This document shows positions 50,232 through 58,331 of a DNA stretch of 64,000 bases, piece by piece. How positions within the stretch are numbered: position 1 is the stretch's first letter; each line of letters opens with the position of its first letter. The notes under the pieces were generated by a model. The model made no database searches, had not been told where the DNA came from, and saw only the letters and a list, made by a program, of their open reading frames with translations. Made by a program: the position numbers and the translations under genes. This stretch comes from RUG420 sp045642465 (GTDB lineage Bacteria; Bacillota; Clostridia; Oscillospirales; Acutalibacteraceae): assembly GCA_045642465.1 (NCBI GenBank), contig JAZUIY010000015.1, positions 124,001 to 188,000 on the forward strand. Direction: 5' to 3'.

Positions 50232-51680
50232 ATGAAAAAGACTTTCACCAAAGTTTTAACACTCGTACTCTCACTTGCGTTAGTAGCTGCTATGTGTATT
50301 CCTGCTTTCGCAGCTGACGCAGCAAAATTCGCTGTATCCACCAATGACAATCGTACCTACGCTTTGTATCAGATCATTACCGGTACTCCATCCGGCGGAA
50401 AATTGGTAGACCTGGCTTGGGGCCAGAACGCCAAGGATAAGACCGCTGACGTTAACGCCGCTGCTGCAGCTATTAAAGTCGGCGAAGATGCAAAAGCTCT
50501 CACCGATTTTGATTCTGAAGCAATTGCAACCGTATCCGCATCCTCTCCTGCAACTGTAGACGCTGGTTGGTATCTTGCAAAAGATACTACTAAGCTGGCT
50601 GCCGGCGAAGTTTATTCTACCGTTCTGGTTAAGGTAGTTGACAAAGACGTAGTTCTTAATGCAAAAGCTGATAAGGCTCCTACCTTCAACAAGAAGACCC
50701 TGGATACCAACGATTCCACCACACCGAAGGCTGGCGACATCAAGATTGACGACACTGGTTGGCAGGATTCCGCTGACTATGACATCGGCGACTCCGTTCC
50801 ATTTAAACTTCATGCAACTCTTCCAGAAAACATGGATGAATATGACAACTACTATGTAGCATTCCACGATACTCAGGAAAAGGGTATCACCTATGAAGAA
50901 ATTAAAGACGTAGTAGTAGCTGGCGTAGAACTTACTGAAGATCAGTACACCGTTACCTACACTACCCTTGAAGATGGCACTTCTCACTTTGATCTCGTAA
51001 TTGAAGACCTTAAGGCTCTCGGCATCGACGTTAAGGGTGGCAACGCTATTGACGTTATTTACACCGGTATCCTGAACGAATCCGCTCATAACGGTTCCTA
51101 TGGCGAAGTTAACGAAGCTTGGCTTGAATACTCCGCTAACCCAGAAAGCCCAGAAGACACCAATGAAACTCCTCATGACAGCGTTATCGTATTTACCTAC
51201 AACGTAGTAGTAAATAAGGTTGACGAAAACGGCGACGCTCTTACCGGCGCTCAGTTCAAACTTGAAAAGTACGATGCTACCGAGAAAGATTGGGTAGAAG
51301 TTGCTCTTAAACTTGACGCAGAAGGCACTACCTTCACCGCTACCGGCGTTGATGATGGTATGTACAGAATCACCGAAACCAAGGCTCCTGATGGATACAA
51401 TGCCATCGCTCCTATCGAATTCGAAGTAACCGCAGCTCATGACACCGTATGGGAAGACAAGGCTAGAACAGAAGTTCTTACCTCCCTCACTGGTGGCGAC
51501 TTCGCTGAAGGTAACGTAGAAACTGGTTCCGTAGAAGGCAACGTAGAAAACAAGGCTGGCGCAACTCTTCCAGAAACCGGCGGTATGGGTACTGTTATCC
51601 TTTACGCTCTTGGTTCCATCCTTGTAATGGGTGCTGGCGTTCTTATGTTCACCAAGTTCCGCACTTCTAAGGAAAACTAA
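50232..51680 (+). CDS. major pilin (isopeptide-forming LPXTG fimbrial subunit)
   Basis: 482 residues. The signal peptide MKKTFTKVLTLVLSLALVAA is followed by cleavage near AFA-ADAA. The N-terminal domain ends in VVLNAKADKAPTFNKK, in the place where pilin-motif lysines act as the sortase nucleophile (candidate Lys in LNAK). A middle domain around 150-300 and a C-terminal Cna-B/SpaA domain with VVNKVDENGDALTGAQFKLE and E-box YRITETKAPDGY can form isopeptide bonds. The C-terminus is LPETGG, a hydrophobic segment and FRTSKEN. It uses GCT/GAA/GAC codons heavily, consistent with high expression. It lies directly before the class C sortase gene. Confidence 0.92.
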   Translation: MKKTFTKVLTLVLSLALVAAMCIPAFAADAAKFAVSTNDNRTYALYQIITGTPSGGKLVDLAWGQNAKDKTADVNAAAAAIKVGEDAKALTDFDSEAIATVSASSPATVDAGWYLAKDTTKLAAGEVYSTVLVKVVDKDVVLNAKADKAPTFNKKTLDTNDSTTPKAGDIKIDDTGWQDSADYDIGDSVPFKLHATLPENMDEYDNYYVAFHDTQEKGITYEEIKDVVVAGVELTEDQYTVTYTTLEDGTSHFDLVIEDLKALGIDVKGGNAIDVIYTGILNESAHNGSYGEVNEAWLEYSANPESPEDTNETPHDSVIVFTYNVVVNKVDENGDALTGAQFKLEKYDATEKDWVEVALKLDAEGTTFTATGVDDGMYRITETKAPDGYNAIAPIEFEVTAAHDTVWEDKARTEVLTSLTGGDFAEGNVETGSVEGNVENKAGATLPETGGMGTVILYALGSILVMGAGVLMFTKFRTSKEN

Positions 51681-51726
51681 TTAGTTCAAAAAATAGTCTT
51701 TAACTCGGCAATAAAGATTATCTATT

Positions 51727-51795
51727 CGTAAGTTAAAGCCTTACGGGTACCGGTCCCTCCCAATTGGGACCGGTGCCTGATACGGCAGTAAGGAG
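51727..51795 (+). promoter_or_regulatory. structured leader of the sortase C gene that can hide its ribosome-binding site
   Basis: A strong inner stem GGTACCGGTCCC / GGGACCGGTGCC (51746-51777). Its outer extension pairs CCTTAC (51739-51744) with GTAAGG (51788-51793), which overlaps the SD AAGGAG (51790-51795). Alternatively CTTACG (51740-51745) can pair with upstream CGTAAG (51727-51732). The two pairings exclude each other, suggesting control of sortase translation relative to the pilin. No T-run follows. Confidence 0.65.
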
Positions 51796-51803
51796 AGCCC
51801 TAT

Positions 51804-52730
51804 ATGAAGACCGAGCAAAAAAGCTTCAAAGTCTGGTTCAAAAAGAACTGGACCATGGTTTTGCTTGTTGTGGTATTCACTGCAGGACTTTGCTTACTGA
51901 TGTATCCAAGCGTAAGTAACTACGTGAATTCTTTCCATGCATCCCGTGTTATTTCCGCGTATGATGAAGCCCTTTCTCACATGACTCCGGAAGACTATAC
52001 CGAAGAATTGGAAAAGGCAAAAGAATTTAACGTAAAAACCAGGCACTCCGGAATGGGGTTGTCTGACGAAGACAAAAAGCTCTATAACGAAGCATTGAAC
52101 ATTGGTGGCGCCGGTGTTATGGGCCACATCGAAATAGAAAAATTAAATGTTTCGCTGCCAATTTACCATGGTACTTCGGATCAGGTTTTGGAAATTGGCG
52201 TAGGCCATTTGGAAGGATCTTCCCTTCCGGTTGGCGGCGAAAGCACCCACTGTGTACTATCCGGACATAGAGGGCTTCCATCTGCAAAGCTGTTCACCCA
52301 TTTGGACAGATTGGCAGAAGGGGACGTCTTCAAACTGTTCGTATTAAATGAAGAATATACCTACCAGGTAGACCAAATTCTCATTGTGGAACCGGACAAT
52401 ATTACCGCATTGGGAATTGAAGAGGGCAAGGATTACTGTACCTTGGTTACTTGCACTCCGTACGGTATCAACACCCACCGGTTGTTGGTTCGTGGTCACA
52501 GAGTAGGCAACGCGGTTGACATCAATTCGGTACCGGCAGACGGTGTCCAGATGGAACCGACCATGATGGCTCCAATTGTTGGAGCACCAATCCTTCTGGG
52601 AATTTTAATTTGGGTTATTTCCAATACCAGAAAGAGAAAGAAAGAACGGAAAGTATATAACGAGGCCATGGGCCATGTGCTTGGCGGCCGAAAACTCAAA
52701 GATGACGATAAGGATCAGAAAGAGGGATGA
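51804..52730 (+). CDS. srtC: class C (pilin-polymerising) sortase
   Basis: 308 residues. An N-terminal membrane helix (about 17-38) and a C-terminal one (about 262-282) frame the domain, as in class C sortases. Catalytic triad H155 (LSGHRGLP), C217 (TLVTCTPYG) and R230 (HRLLVR). It joins LPETG of one pilin to a lysine of the next to build the shaft. I do not see the canonical DP(F/W) lid motif. It overlaps or abuts the next gene. Confidence 0.92.
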   Translation: MKTEQKSFKVWFKKNWTMVLLVVVFTAGLCLLMYPSVSNYVNSFHASRVISAYDEALSHMTPEDYTEELEKAKEFNVKTRHSGMGLSDEDKKLYNEALNIGGAGVMGHIEIEKLNVSLPIYHGTSDQVLEIGVGHLEGSSLPVGGESTHCVLSGHRGLPSAKLFTHLDRLAEGDVFKLFVLNEEYTYQVDQILIVEPDNITALGIEEGKDYCTLVTCTPYGINTHRLLVRGHRVGNAVDINSVPADGVQMEPTMMAPIVGAPILLGILIWVISNTRKRKKERKVYNEAMGHVLGGRKLKDDDKDQKEG

Positions 52731-52735
52731 GACAC

Positions 52736-53731
52736 GTGAAATTAGTACAGAAACTGGGCGGTTTACTGTTAGCTTTAAGCTTGTTGCTAAGCTTGGTTTT
52801 ACCGGTAAATGCTGCAGATCCAAAGGGTTCCATTACCTTGGATTACCCGGTGGAAGGCGTTGTATTCTCCTTGTACCGTGTAGCTGACTACGACGCTGTA
52901 ACGGATAGTTACACGTTGACGGGACAGTTTAAAGATTACAAGGTAGATTTGTTCAGCGACAATGCAGCCTCTACCCTGGAAAACTATGTTTGGGCTGACG
53001 GCCTGAAGGAAGATTCCTATGGCGCTACCGACAAAGACGGCCAGCTGGTATTTGAAAATGTTACCACCGGCGGATACCTTATTGTTGGAGAAACCACCGA
53101 AATTGAAGACGGTTATTTCTATGAACCGGTTCCAACCTTGATTTCTCTGCCACAGTGGCAGGAAGGCAAGCCGGTTTGGGATATTGACGTAGAAGGCAAG
53201 CATGAAAGCTCCGAAGTGCCGCTCTTTAACAATGTGGCTCTTTGCATGATGTTTGAACCGACTGCTACTGCTCCAAAAGACGAACTGGAAGTTGAAGTAG
53301 ACAAGGATGGAGAAGAATATCAGAAGGTTAAAGTTAGAGAAGACGAAGACTGGACCAAGACCATCACTGACGTAGAAAAGGGCGAATACAGCGTAAAGCC
53401 GGAAGTTCCGGAGGGATATGTTGTTGACGTTTCCAAGCACGTAAAGGATGACACTTTGGTATTCGATATTGAATATGACCAGTTGACCGAAAAGACCAAT
53501 TCTCCAAATGCTGCTCCTGGAACCAAATCCAGCAACACGCAGACCCCTGCAAAATCCGGTACCACCCGTATTATTACCGGTACCAGCGCTACTAGAACTT
53601 CTACCACCACATTGCCGAAGACCGGTCAGAACTGGACTCTGGTTTCCGGTTTGGCAGGCGCAGGCCTGATGATTATGTTGGTTGGTATGATTCGCTACAG
53701 GAGATACAATGACGAAGACGAAGAAGCCTAA
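52736..53731 (+). CDS. LPXTG surface protein, probable minor or basal pilin
   Basis: 331 residues from GTG 52736 (ATG 52727 gives an ATGA overlap but only a 1-base SD spacing; GTG is 10 bases after AGAGG). A signal peptide (LVQKLGGLLLALSLLLSL) is followed by a SpaA-like domain (GSITLDYPVEGVVFSLYRVA) with E-box-like YLIVGETTEI, a second domain, a Thr/Pro-rich stretch and the anchor LPKTGQ, hydrophobic helix and acidic end. Its smaller size and LPKTG motif suggest a basal pilin used by the second sortase for wall attachment. This assignment is inferred from context. Confidence 0.85.
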   Translation: MKLVQKLGGLLLALSLLLSLVLPVNAADPKGSITLDYPVEGVVFSLYRVADYDAVTDSYTLTGQFKDYKVDLFSDNAASTLENYVWADGLKEDSYGATDKDGQLVFENVTTGGYLIVGETTEIEDGYFYEPVPTLISLPQWQEGKPVWDIDVEGKHESSEVPLFNNVALCMMFEPTATAPKDELEVEVDKDGEEYQKVKVREDEDWTKTITDVEKGEYSVKPEVPEGYVVDVSKHVKDDTLVFDIEYDQLTEKTNSPNAAPGTKSSNTQTPAKSGTTRIITGTSATRTSTTTLPKTGQNWTLVSGLAGAGLMIMLVGMIRYRRYNDEDEEA

Positions 53732-54302
53732 AAAAGGTATGATTCTAATCGGAATCGGATTTATTCTCGTTCTCGCAGCTGCCGTGATTGGTGGGTACTT
53801 CTTATGGGAGTCTCACCACGCGGAGGCTGTAAGCCAAGAAGTGCTTACCGTCATTAACGACGAGATCAAGGATGCCGACTCTCCGTTTAGTACAGATAAT
53901 CCAAACCGTTCTATGCCGACCATAGAGGTAAAGGGAAAACGGTATGTAGGCACCATTTCTATTCCATCTCTGGACATTGAATTGCCGGTTATGGAAGAAT
54001 GGAGCTATGACAATTTAAAACGCTCCCCATGCCGCTATTCCGGAACGGTTTATGCCAATAACATGGTAATTGCAGCGCATAACTATAGAAGCCATTTTGG
54101 CAACTTAAAGAATCTAAATCGCGGGGCAAAGGTCATCTTTACAGACACCGAAGGGAATGTGTACCAGTATGAAGTAGCTTCACTGGAAACATTGTTACCG
54201 ACACAAGTGGATGAGATGACGAGTGGGGACTGGGGCCTAACACTCTTCACCTGTACTCCGGGCGGAAAAACAAGAGTAACTGTTCGGTGCAATGCGGTGT
54301 AA
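53709..54302 (+). CDS. second sortase, probable pilus-to-wall anchoring enzyme
   Basis: 197 residues. N-terminal membrane helix (about 10-32). Triad H124 (IAAHNYRSHF), C182 (LTLFTCTPGG) and R193 (VTVRC). It lacks a C-terminal membrane helix, unlike class C, so a housekeeping- or class D/E-like role is likely: attaching the pilus base to peptidoglycan. AGGAG 5 bases upstream; it overlaps the minor pilin gene by 23 bases and is therefore coupled to it. Confidence 0.88.
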   Translation: MTKTKKPKKGMILIGIGFILVLAAAVIGGYFLWESHHAEAVSQEVLTVINDEIKDADSPFSTDNPNRSMPTIEVKGKRYVGTISIPSLDIELPVMEEWSYDNLKRSPCRYSGTVYANNMVIAAHNYRSHFGNLKNLNRGAKVIFTDTEGNVYQYEVASLETLLPTQVDEMTSGDWGLTLFTCTPGGKTRVTVRCNAV

Positions 54303-54325
54303 TAAGGTGTATAGCAACGCGCATG

Positions 54326-54356
54326 AAATCCCTCTTCTTCGGAAGGGGGATTTTAT
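54326..54356 (+). terminator. terminator of the pilus operon
   Basis: AAATCCCTCTT / AAGGGGGATTT stem (one wobble) with a CTTCGG-type tetraloop, followed by TTATT. It ends the pilus transcript. Confidence 0.8.
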
Positions 54357-54410
54357 TGCGTGGTTTTTTATTTCTTGATAAAATGAATACAGATTTTTGG
54401 AGGTGACAGA

Positions 54411-56168
54411 ATGGCTTATTTAGAAACCGGCAGAAAAGCCAGTATGTCCGGAACAAAGAAAAACTGGATAACGGGTATTTCGGTCGTGTTGGCTGTTATT
54501 CTCGTCATTTTTGCCGTATATCTGATTCATCCCCGCTTTGCGGTATCCTTGGTGACCTCGGAAGCCGGGTACACCAAATACGTGGCTATGAGGGGCTTAT
54601 CAGACGCTTCTGATTTGGCAGGGGAACTGAGTTTCCTTTCCGGAGAAGACACCAAATACGAGGTGACAGGCAACGTCAGCGCCAATTTAACTGAATTTGG
54701 CGCCAATGAATTGGGCGGAGTCCGCTCCGGCCGCCTGTTTACGGACTATTTGGCCAATTCCACCACGTCCCTGACCGTGAATAAAAACGGGGGAAATGAG
54801 GAAAGTACCTTCCGGATGACCGATGGGGAAGGTGCCGTTCTCACCGTTCAGAAAAAACAGGTGGGAGACAACTCCTATTTAAACATTCCGGAACTTTCCA
54901 CCGGCTGGATGCTGACCAAAACCGAAGAATATTCGCAAATGAAAACCCAGCTGGAATCCATTTGGAACAATTTGGATGGGGCCGAAAAGAAGTGCATTTT
55001 GGGGGCTGTTTTAGACGGGTATAACGCCGTCAAAGACGACATTTCCTACAAGACGGACAAGCATTTTTCCATGCAATTGGGAGAGCAAACTGCCACCGGA
55101 ACCCGCTGCAATATTTTAATGAATGCCGAACAGGCACAGACCTTTGTGCACACCTTCTGTGACAGCATAAAAGGGAATGAAAAGCTCTTAAAAGCCATTA
55201 ATAAAAAACTTCCTGACACCCGTCAAATGGATGTGGAAAGTTATGAAAATCTGGTAGAAAATATCCGAAAATGGGCTGTCACTTTACTGACAGAAAGCGG
55301 ATTGGAAAAGGTGAATATTGACCTTTATACCAACACCAGAAATCAAATTATCGGCCTGGAAATGATGACTAAAAGTAAGGAAAATGACCTCTTATTTGGT
55401 GCCATTTTGAAGGCAGATGAGGACCAGGGAAAATCCGTTTATCTCCGGGTTGGATCCAATGATATTTTGCAGGCTGTCCTGACCCCGGAAGGAAAGAAAA
55501 ACGGTGTAGCTACGTTCTCTTTCGGTGGCCTTGCCGGCCGGGTTCACTACCGGAACCTGACCCTGAAAAAGGGCCATATTTATGGCACTTTTACCTCCGA
55601 CAGTTTCCAATTAAAAGGCTTTGAAGACATGGGCGGCATGGCCCTGGAACTGGTGCTTTCCGAAGGGGCAGATGACCTGACCAAAATTGGGGCAAGCATT
55701 AATTCTGAAAGCTTGGGATCCCTGATTTTTAACGGCACTCTTTCCGAAGGCGAAAGCAGCCGAATCGCCGCGCCGAAAAAGGACGAACGGACCAAGTATG
55801 ACCGGAAAACTGTTACCACGCAGGTGCTGACTTATTTCCTGGAGGACCTGCCGAAAAAGGATAGGGCCTACAATAATATGTATAAAAACATTATTAATGG
55901 TCTTTATCAGAACCTTCTGACCCAGGCACTGCTCTCCGGAGATTTAAAAGACGTGGTCATTACGAAGAAGCCGGATACGTTTTCCAACATGAATCCGAAC
56001 GTGACTTATCCGTATGACACCCCTTATGTGGATCCGTATACCACCCCGTATGTAGCACCTGCTCCACAGGCTGCCGAACCGGAAACCGAGTCCACGACCG
56101 AAGCTACCAAAGCAAATAACCCATTGGCCCAATTTTTTGGTTTGAACCAGAAAGAGGAGACACCATGA
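54411..56168 (+). CDS. membrane-anchored extracytoplasmic protein of unknown function
   Basis: 585 residues; GAGGTGACAG before the ATG. A short cytoplasmic start, one membrane helix (about 21-43) and a long extracytoplasmic domain with many beta-type alternating segments (e.g. VTGNVSANLTEF, TTSLTVNKNGGNE). It resembles lipoprotein-carrier-like folds but I recognise no family. The C-terminus is Pro/Tyr/Thr rich (YPYDTPYVDPYTTPYVAPAP), then acidic. It overlaps the next gene by ATGA, so the two form an operon separate from the pilus locus. Possibly an envelope protein; function not assigned. Confidence 0.85.
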   Translation: MAYLETGRKASMSGTKKNWITGISVVLAVILVIFAVYLIHPRFAVSLVTSEAGYTKYVAMRGLSDASDLAGELSFLSGEDTKYEVTGNVSANLTEFGANELGGVRSGRLFTDYLANSTTSLTVNKNGGNEESTFRMTDGEGAVLTVQKKQVGDNSYLNIPELSTGWMLTKTEEYSQMKTQLESIWNNLDGAEKKCILGAVLDGYNAVKDDISYKTDKHFSMQLGEQTATGTRCNILMNAEQAQTFVHTFCDSIKGNEKLLKAINKKLPDTRQMDVESYENLVENIRKWAVTLLTESGLEKVNIDLYTNTRNQIIGLEMMTKSKENDLLFGAILKADEDQGKSVYLRVGSNDILQAVLTPEGKKNGVATFSFGGLAGRVHYRNLTLKKGHIYGTFTSDSFQLKGFEDMGGMALELVLSEGADDLTKIGASINSESLGSLIFNGTLSEGESSRIAAPKKDERTKYDRKTVTTQVLTYFLEDLPKKDRAYNNMYKNIINGLYQNLLTQALLSGDLKDVVITKKPDTFSNMNPNVTYPYDTPYVDPYTTPYVAPAPQAAEPETESTTEATKANNPLAQFFGLNQKEETP

Positions 56169-56797
56169 AAGTCATAGATATTTCTACCGAGTTATTGACT
56201 GCATCGCAAAAATCCTTTGAACCACAGCCACGGTTACAGGTGGCCAACAGCATGGCAGATGGGGAGGACTTTAACCAGTCTGTCCTTTACGCCTCTCTGC
56301 AGACAGGGACCCATGTGCTTTTGCCTTCCTTTGTCATGGACAACGAAGATGCTTTAAATACCTCTTCGCCACTGCTTGGCAAGTGCGTTGGACCGGTCAC
56401 TGTGGTTACCGTACCATTCCCGGTTACCGGAGAAGTGGTAGAGAATCTGTTCCCACGAAATGCCCGCCGCATTATCCTTCGCACCGAAGACGGTTCGCCG
56501 GTAGCATTTTTTGCCGGCGCTGCCAAGGATATGGCCGAATTGGGCTATGATCTCATAGGCTTCGAAGGCCTGCCGGAATTGCCGAATGACAGTGTCAACG
56601 TGTACTACGACTTAATGTCCAAAGGCGCCCTGGTTTTGGAAGGCTTAGACCTGTCCAAAGTGGAGCGGGACGGAGACTTCTTCTTATTTGCCCAGCCGCT
56701 GAAAATTGCTGGGGTGGAAGCAGCCCCTTGCAGAGCCCTTTTGGTGGCCGATGAAATGAACTGGAACGCTAGGGATAGTAGACTCTTCGGAAGATAA
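56165..56797 (+). CDS. cyclase-family (kynurenine formamidase-like) protein with degenerate active site
   Basis: 210 residues. The start MKVIDISTELLTASQ, GTHVLLPSFV (about 48-57) and the C-terminal VYYDLMSKGALVLEGLDLSKV...FAQPLKIAGVEAAPCRALLV match the cyclase/arylformamidase fold, which normally reads VIDISxPL, GTHxDxPxHF and VHxxLL. The metal ligands Asp and second His of HxDxPxHF are Leu and Phe here, and the later His is Tyr, so zinc-dependent hydrolysis is unlikely. Translationally coupled to the membrane protein before it. It probably serves a structural or regulatory role. Confidence 0.78.
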   Translation: MKVIDISTELLTASQKSFEPQPRLQVANSMADGEDFNQSVLYASLQTGTHVLLPSFVMDNEDALNTSSPLLGKCVGPVTVVTVPFPVTGEVVENLFPRNARRIILRTEDGSPVAFFAGAAKDMAELGYDLIGFEGLPELPNDSVNVYYDLMSKGALVLEGLDLSKVERDGDFFLFAQPLKIAGVEAAPCRALLVADEMNWNARDSRLFGR

Positions 56798-56850
56798 CCC
56801 CAAGTGTTTCAAAAAACCGCCAATCTACTGAAAAAATGCCAATTTTTTTG

Positions 56851-56879
56851 TTGACATTGGGAGCCGGCGGTGGTAAATT
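56851..56879 (+). promoter_or_regulatory. promoter of the infC-rpmI-rplT operon
   Basis: TTGACA (56851-56856), 17-base spacer, TAAATT (56874-56879). The leader then runs about 160 bases to infC. Confidence 0.8.
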
Positions 56880-56885
56880 AAATGC

Positions 56886-57044
56886 ACAACAAAGCAGAAC
56901 AGAAACCGTTCTCACCTACGCGGAATTGTCTGGCGCGGGTCAATATTCTGGCTTTTCCCTTTGGGAAAATTCTGATGAGTATTGCACGGACGGAACTTTT
57001 CTGTCCGTGTTTTCGTTTTATTTTAGCCTTGGAGGTGCTTGAAC
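56886..57044 (+). promoter_or_regulatory. L20-type leader with attenuator before infC
   Basis: The leader ends with an intrinsic terminator: stem CACGGAC / GTCCGTG (56985-57009), then TTTTCGTTTTATTTT, 15 bases before the SD. A smaller hairpin TTTTCCC / GGGAAAA lies at about 56954-56968. In Bacillota, L20 represses infC-rpmI-rplT by binding the leader and favouring the terminator. I identify it by position and terminator, not by a full consensus match. Confidence 0.75.
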
Positions 57045-57638
57045 ATTAGCAGCAAAGACATGACACAGGTCAATGAACAAATTAGAGACAAAGAAGTTCG
57101 TGTAATTTCCGCTGACGGCGAACAGCTGGGCATTATGTCTGCAAAAGACGCCTTGCAGTTGGCAGAGCAGAAGAACTTAGACCTCGTTAAGGTTGCGCCA
57201 AACGCAAAACCGCCTGTGTGCAAAATCATGGACTACGGTAAGTACCGCTTTGAACAGTCCAAGCGGGAAAAAGAAGCAAAGAAGAATCAGCATACGGTTG
57301 AAATTAAGGAAGTAAGACTCTCCCTTAAAATTGACAAGCATGACTTCGACACCAAAGCAAACCAAGCCATTAAGTTCTTAAAAGCCGGAAACAAAGTAAA
57401 AGTTTCTATTCGTTTCCGCGGTAGAGAAATGGCCCATCCGGAAGCCGGTAAGGTTACCATGGAACAGTTTGCTGAAGTTTGTTCCGAATACGGTACCGTA
57501 GAAAAGGCCGCCAAACTGGAAGGCCGTCAGATGCTTATGTTCCTGGCAGCAAAGTCTGCTAAACCAGCAGCAAAGGCACAGAAAAAACAGCAGAAGCCAC
57601 AGCAGGAAAAACCAGCTGAGGAACAGGCTGCTGACTAA
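57045..57638 (+). CDS. infC: translation initiation factor IF-3
   Basis: About 197 residues, starting at ATT 57045 (ISSKDMTQVNEQIRDKEVRV), which lines up with the Bacillus IF-3 N-terminus and lies 9 bases after GGAGG. An upstream TTG (57039) is too close to the SD. The N-domain (AKDALQLAEQKNLDLVKVAPN), linker KPPVCKIMDYGKYRFEQ and C-domain are complete, with an extra Lys/Gln/Ala-rich tail (KAQKKQQKPQQEKPAEEQ). It keeps the 30S subunit free and checks the initiation codon. AUU starts let IF-3 repress its own mRNA. Confidence 0.94.
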   Translation: MSSKDMTQVNEQIRDKEVRVISADGEQLGIMSAKDALQLAEQKNLDLVKVAPNAKPPVCKIMDYGKYRFEQSKREKEAKKNQHTVEIKEVRLSLKIDKHDFDTKANQAIKFLKAGNKVKVSIRFRGREMAHPEAGKVTMEQFAEVCSEYGTVEKAAKLEGRQMLMFLAAKSAKPAAKAQKKQQKPQQEKPAEEQAAD

Positions 57639-57660
57639 GAATATCAAGGAGGATAATCCC

Positions 57661-57858
57661 ATGCCGAAAATTAAGTCTCACAGCGGTGCTAAGAAGCGTT
57701 TCAAAATGTCCGCAAACGGCAAGCCAAAAATGGCTCACGCTAACAAATCCCACATCTTAACCAAGAAGAACACTAAGAGAAAGAGAACTCTGCGCCAGCA
57801 GCAGGTTGCCGACAAGACCAACCAGAAGGCTATCAAGCAGATGGTTCCTTACAAATAA
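57661..57858 (+). CDS. rpmI: 50S ribosomal protein L35
   Basis: 65 residues, MPKIKSHSGAKKRFKMSANG onward, typical L35. SD AAGGAGGATAA upstream. Part of the infC-rpmI-rplT operon. Confidence 0.98.
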   Translation: MPKIKSHSGAKKRFKMSANGKPKMAHANKSHILTKKNTKRKRTLRQQQVADKTNQKAIKQMVPYK

Positions 57859-57910
57859 GAACGAGCAGATAGACTGCAGATTTGTAAAAAACACTTGGAG
57901 GTAAACTAGT

Positions 57911-58267
57911 ATGGCACGCGTTAAAGGCGCAATGATGACTCGCAAGAGAAGAAATAAAACTTTGAAGATGGCTAAGGGCTACTATGGCTCTAAGTCCAAG
58001 CTTTTCAAGACTGCTAAAGAAGCAGTTATGAAATCCGGCCAGTATGCATATGTTGGCCGTAAGCAGAAGAAGAGAGACTTCCGTCGTCTTTGGATCACCA
58101 GAATTTCTGCTGCATGCAAAGCAAACGACATGAACTACTCCACCTTCATGAATGGTCTGAAGAAGGCTGGCATCGACCTCAACAGAAAGATGCTCTCCGA
58201 AATTGCCATCTCTGACCCAGCTGCTTTCACCGCTCTTACCGAACAGGCTAAGGCAGCACTCAAATAA
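57911..58267 (+). CDS. rplT: 50S ribosomal protein L20
   Basis: 118 residues, MARVKGAMMTRKRRNKTLKM and the conserved AYVGRKQKKRDFRRLWITRI. Besides its ribosomal role it is the likely repressor acting on the operon leader. SD TTGGAGG upstream; rpmI is 52 bases before it. Confidence 0.98.
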   Translation: MARVKGAMMTRKRRNKTLKMAKGYYGSKSKLFKTAKEAVMKSGQYAYVGRKQKKRDFRRLWITRISAACKANDMNYSTFMNGLKKAGIDLNRKMLSEIAISDPAAFTALTEQAKAALK

Positions 58268-58280
58268 ACAAAATAAAACC

Positions 58281-58316
58281 CACGTCCGCGCGTGTGCGCG
58301 GGCGTGCTTTTTGCTT
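58281..58316 (+). terminator. strong GC-rich terminator after rplT
   Basis: 11-bp stem CACGTCCGCGC / GCGCGGGCGTG (one wobble) with a GTGT loop, then CTTTTTGCTTTT. It separates the ribosomal operon from the methyltransferase gene. Confidence 0.92.
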
Positions 58317-58331
58317 TTAAGGGGCTTATCT

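Noticed and set aside
58203..58331. Longer N-terminus for the SpoU methyltransferase
   Set aside because: It would overlap rplT and the strong terminator; SD and conservation support ATG 58332.
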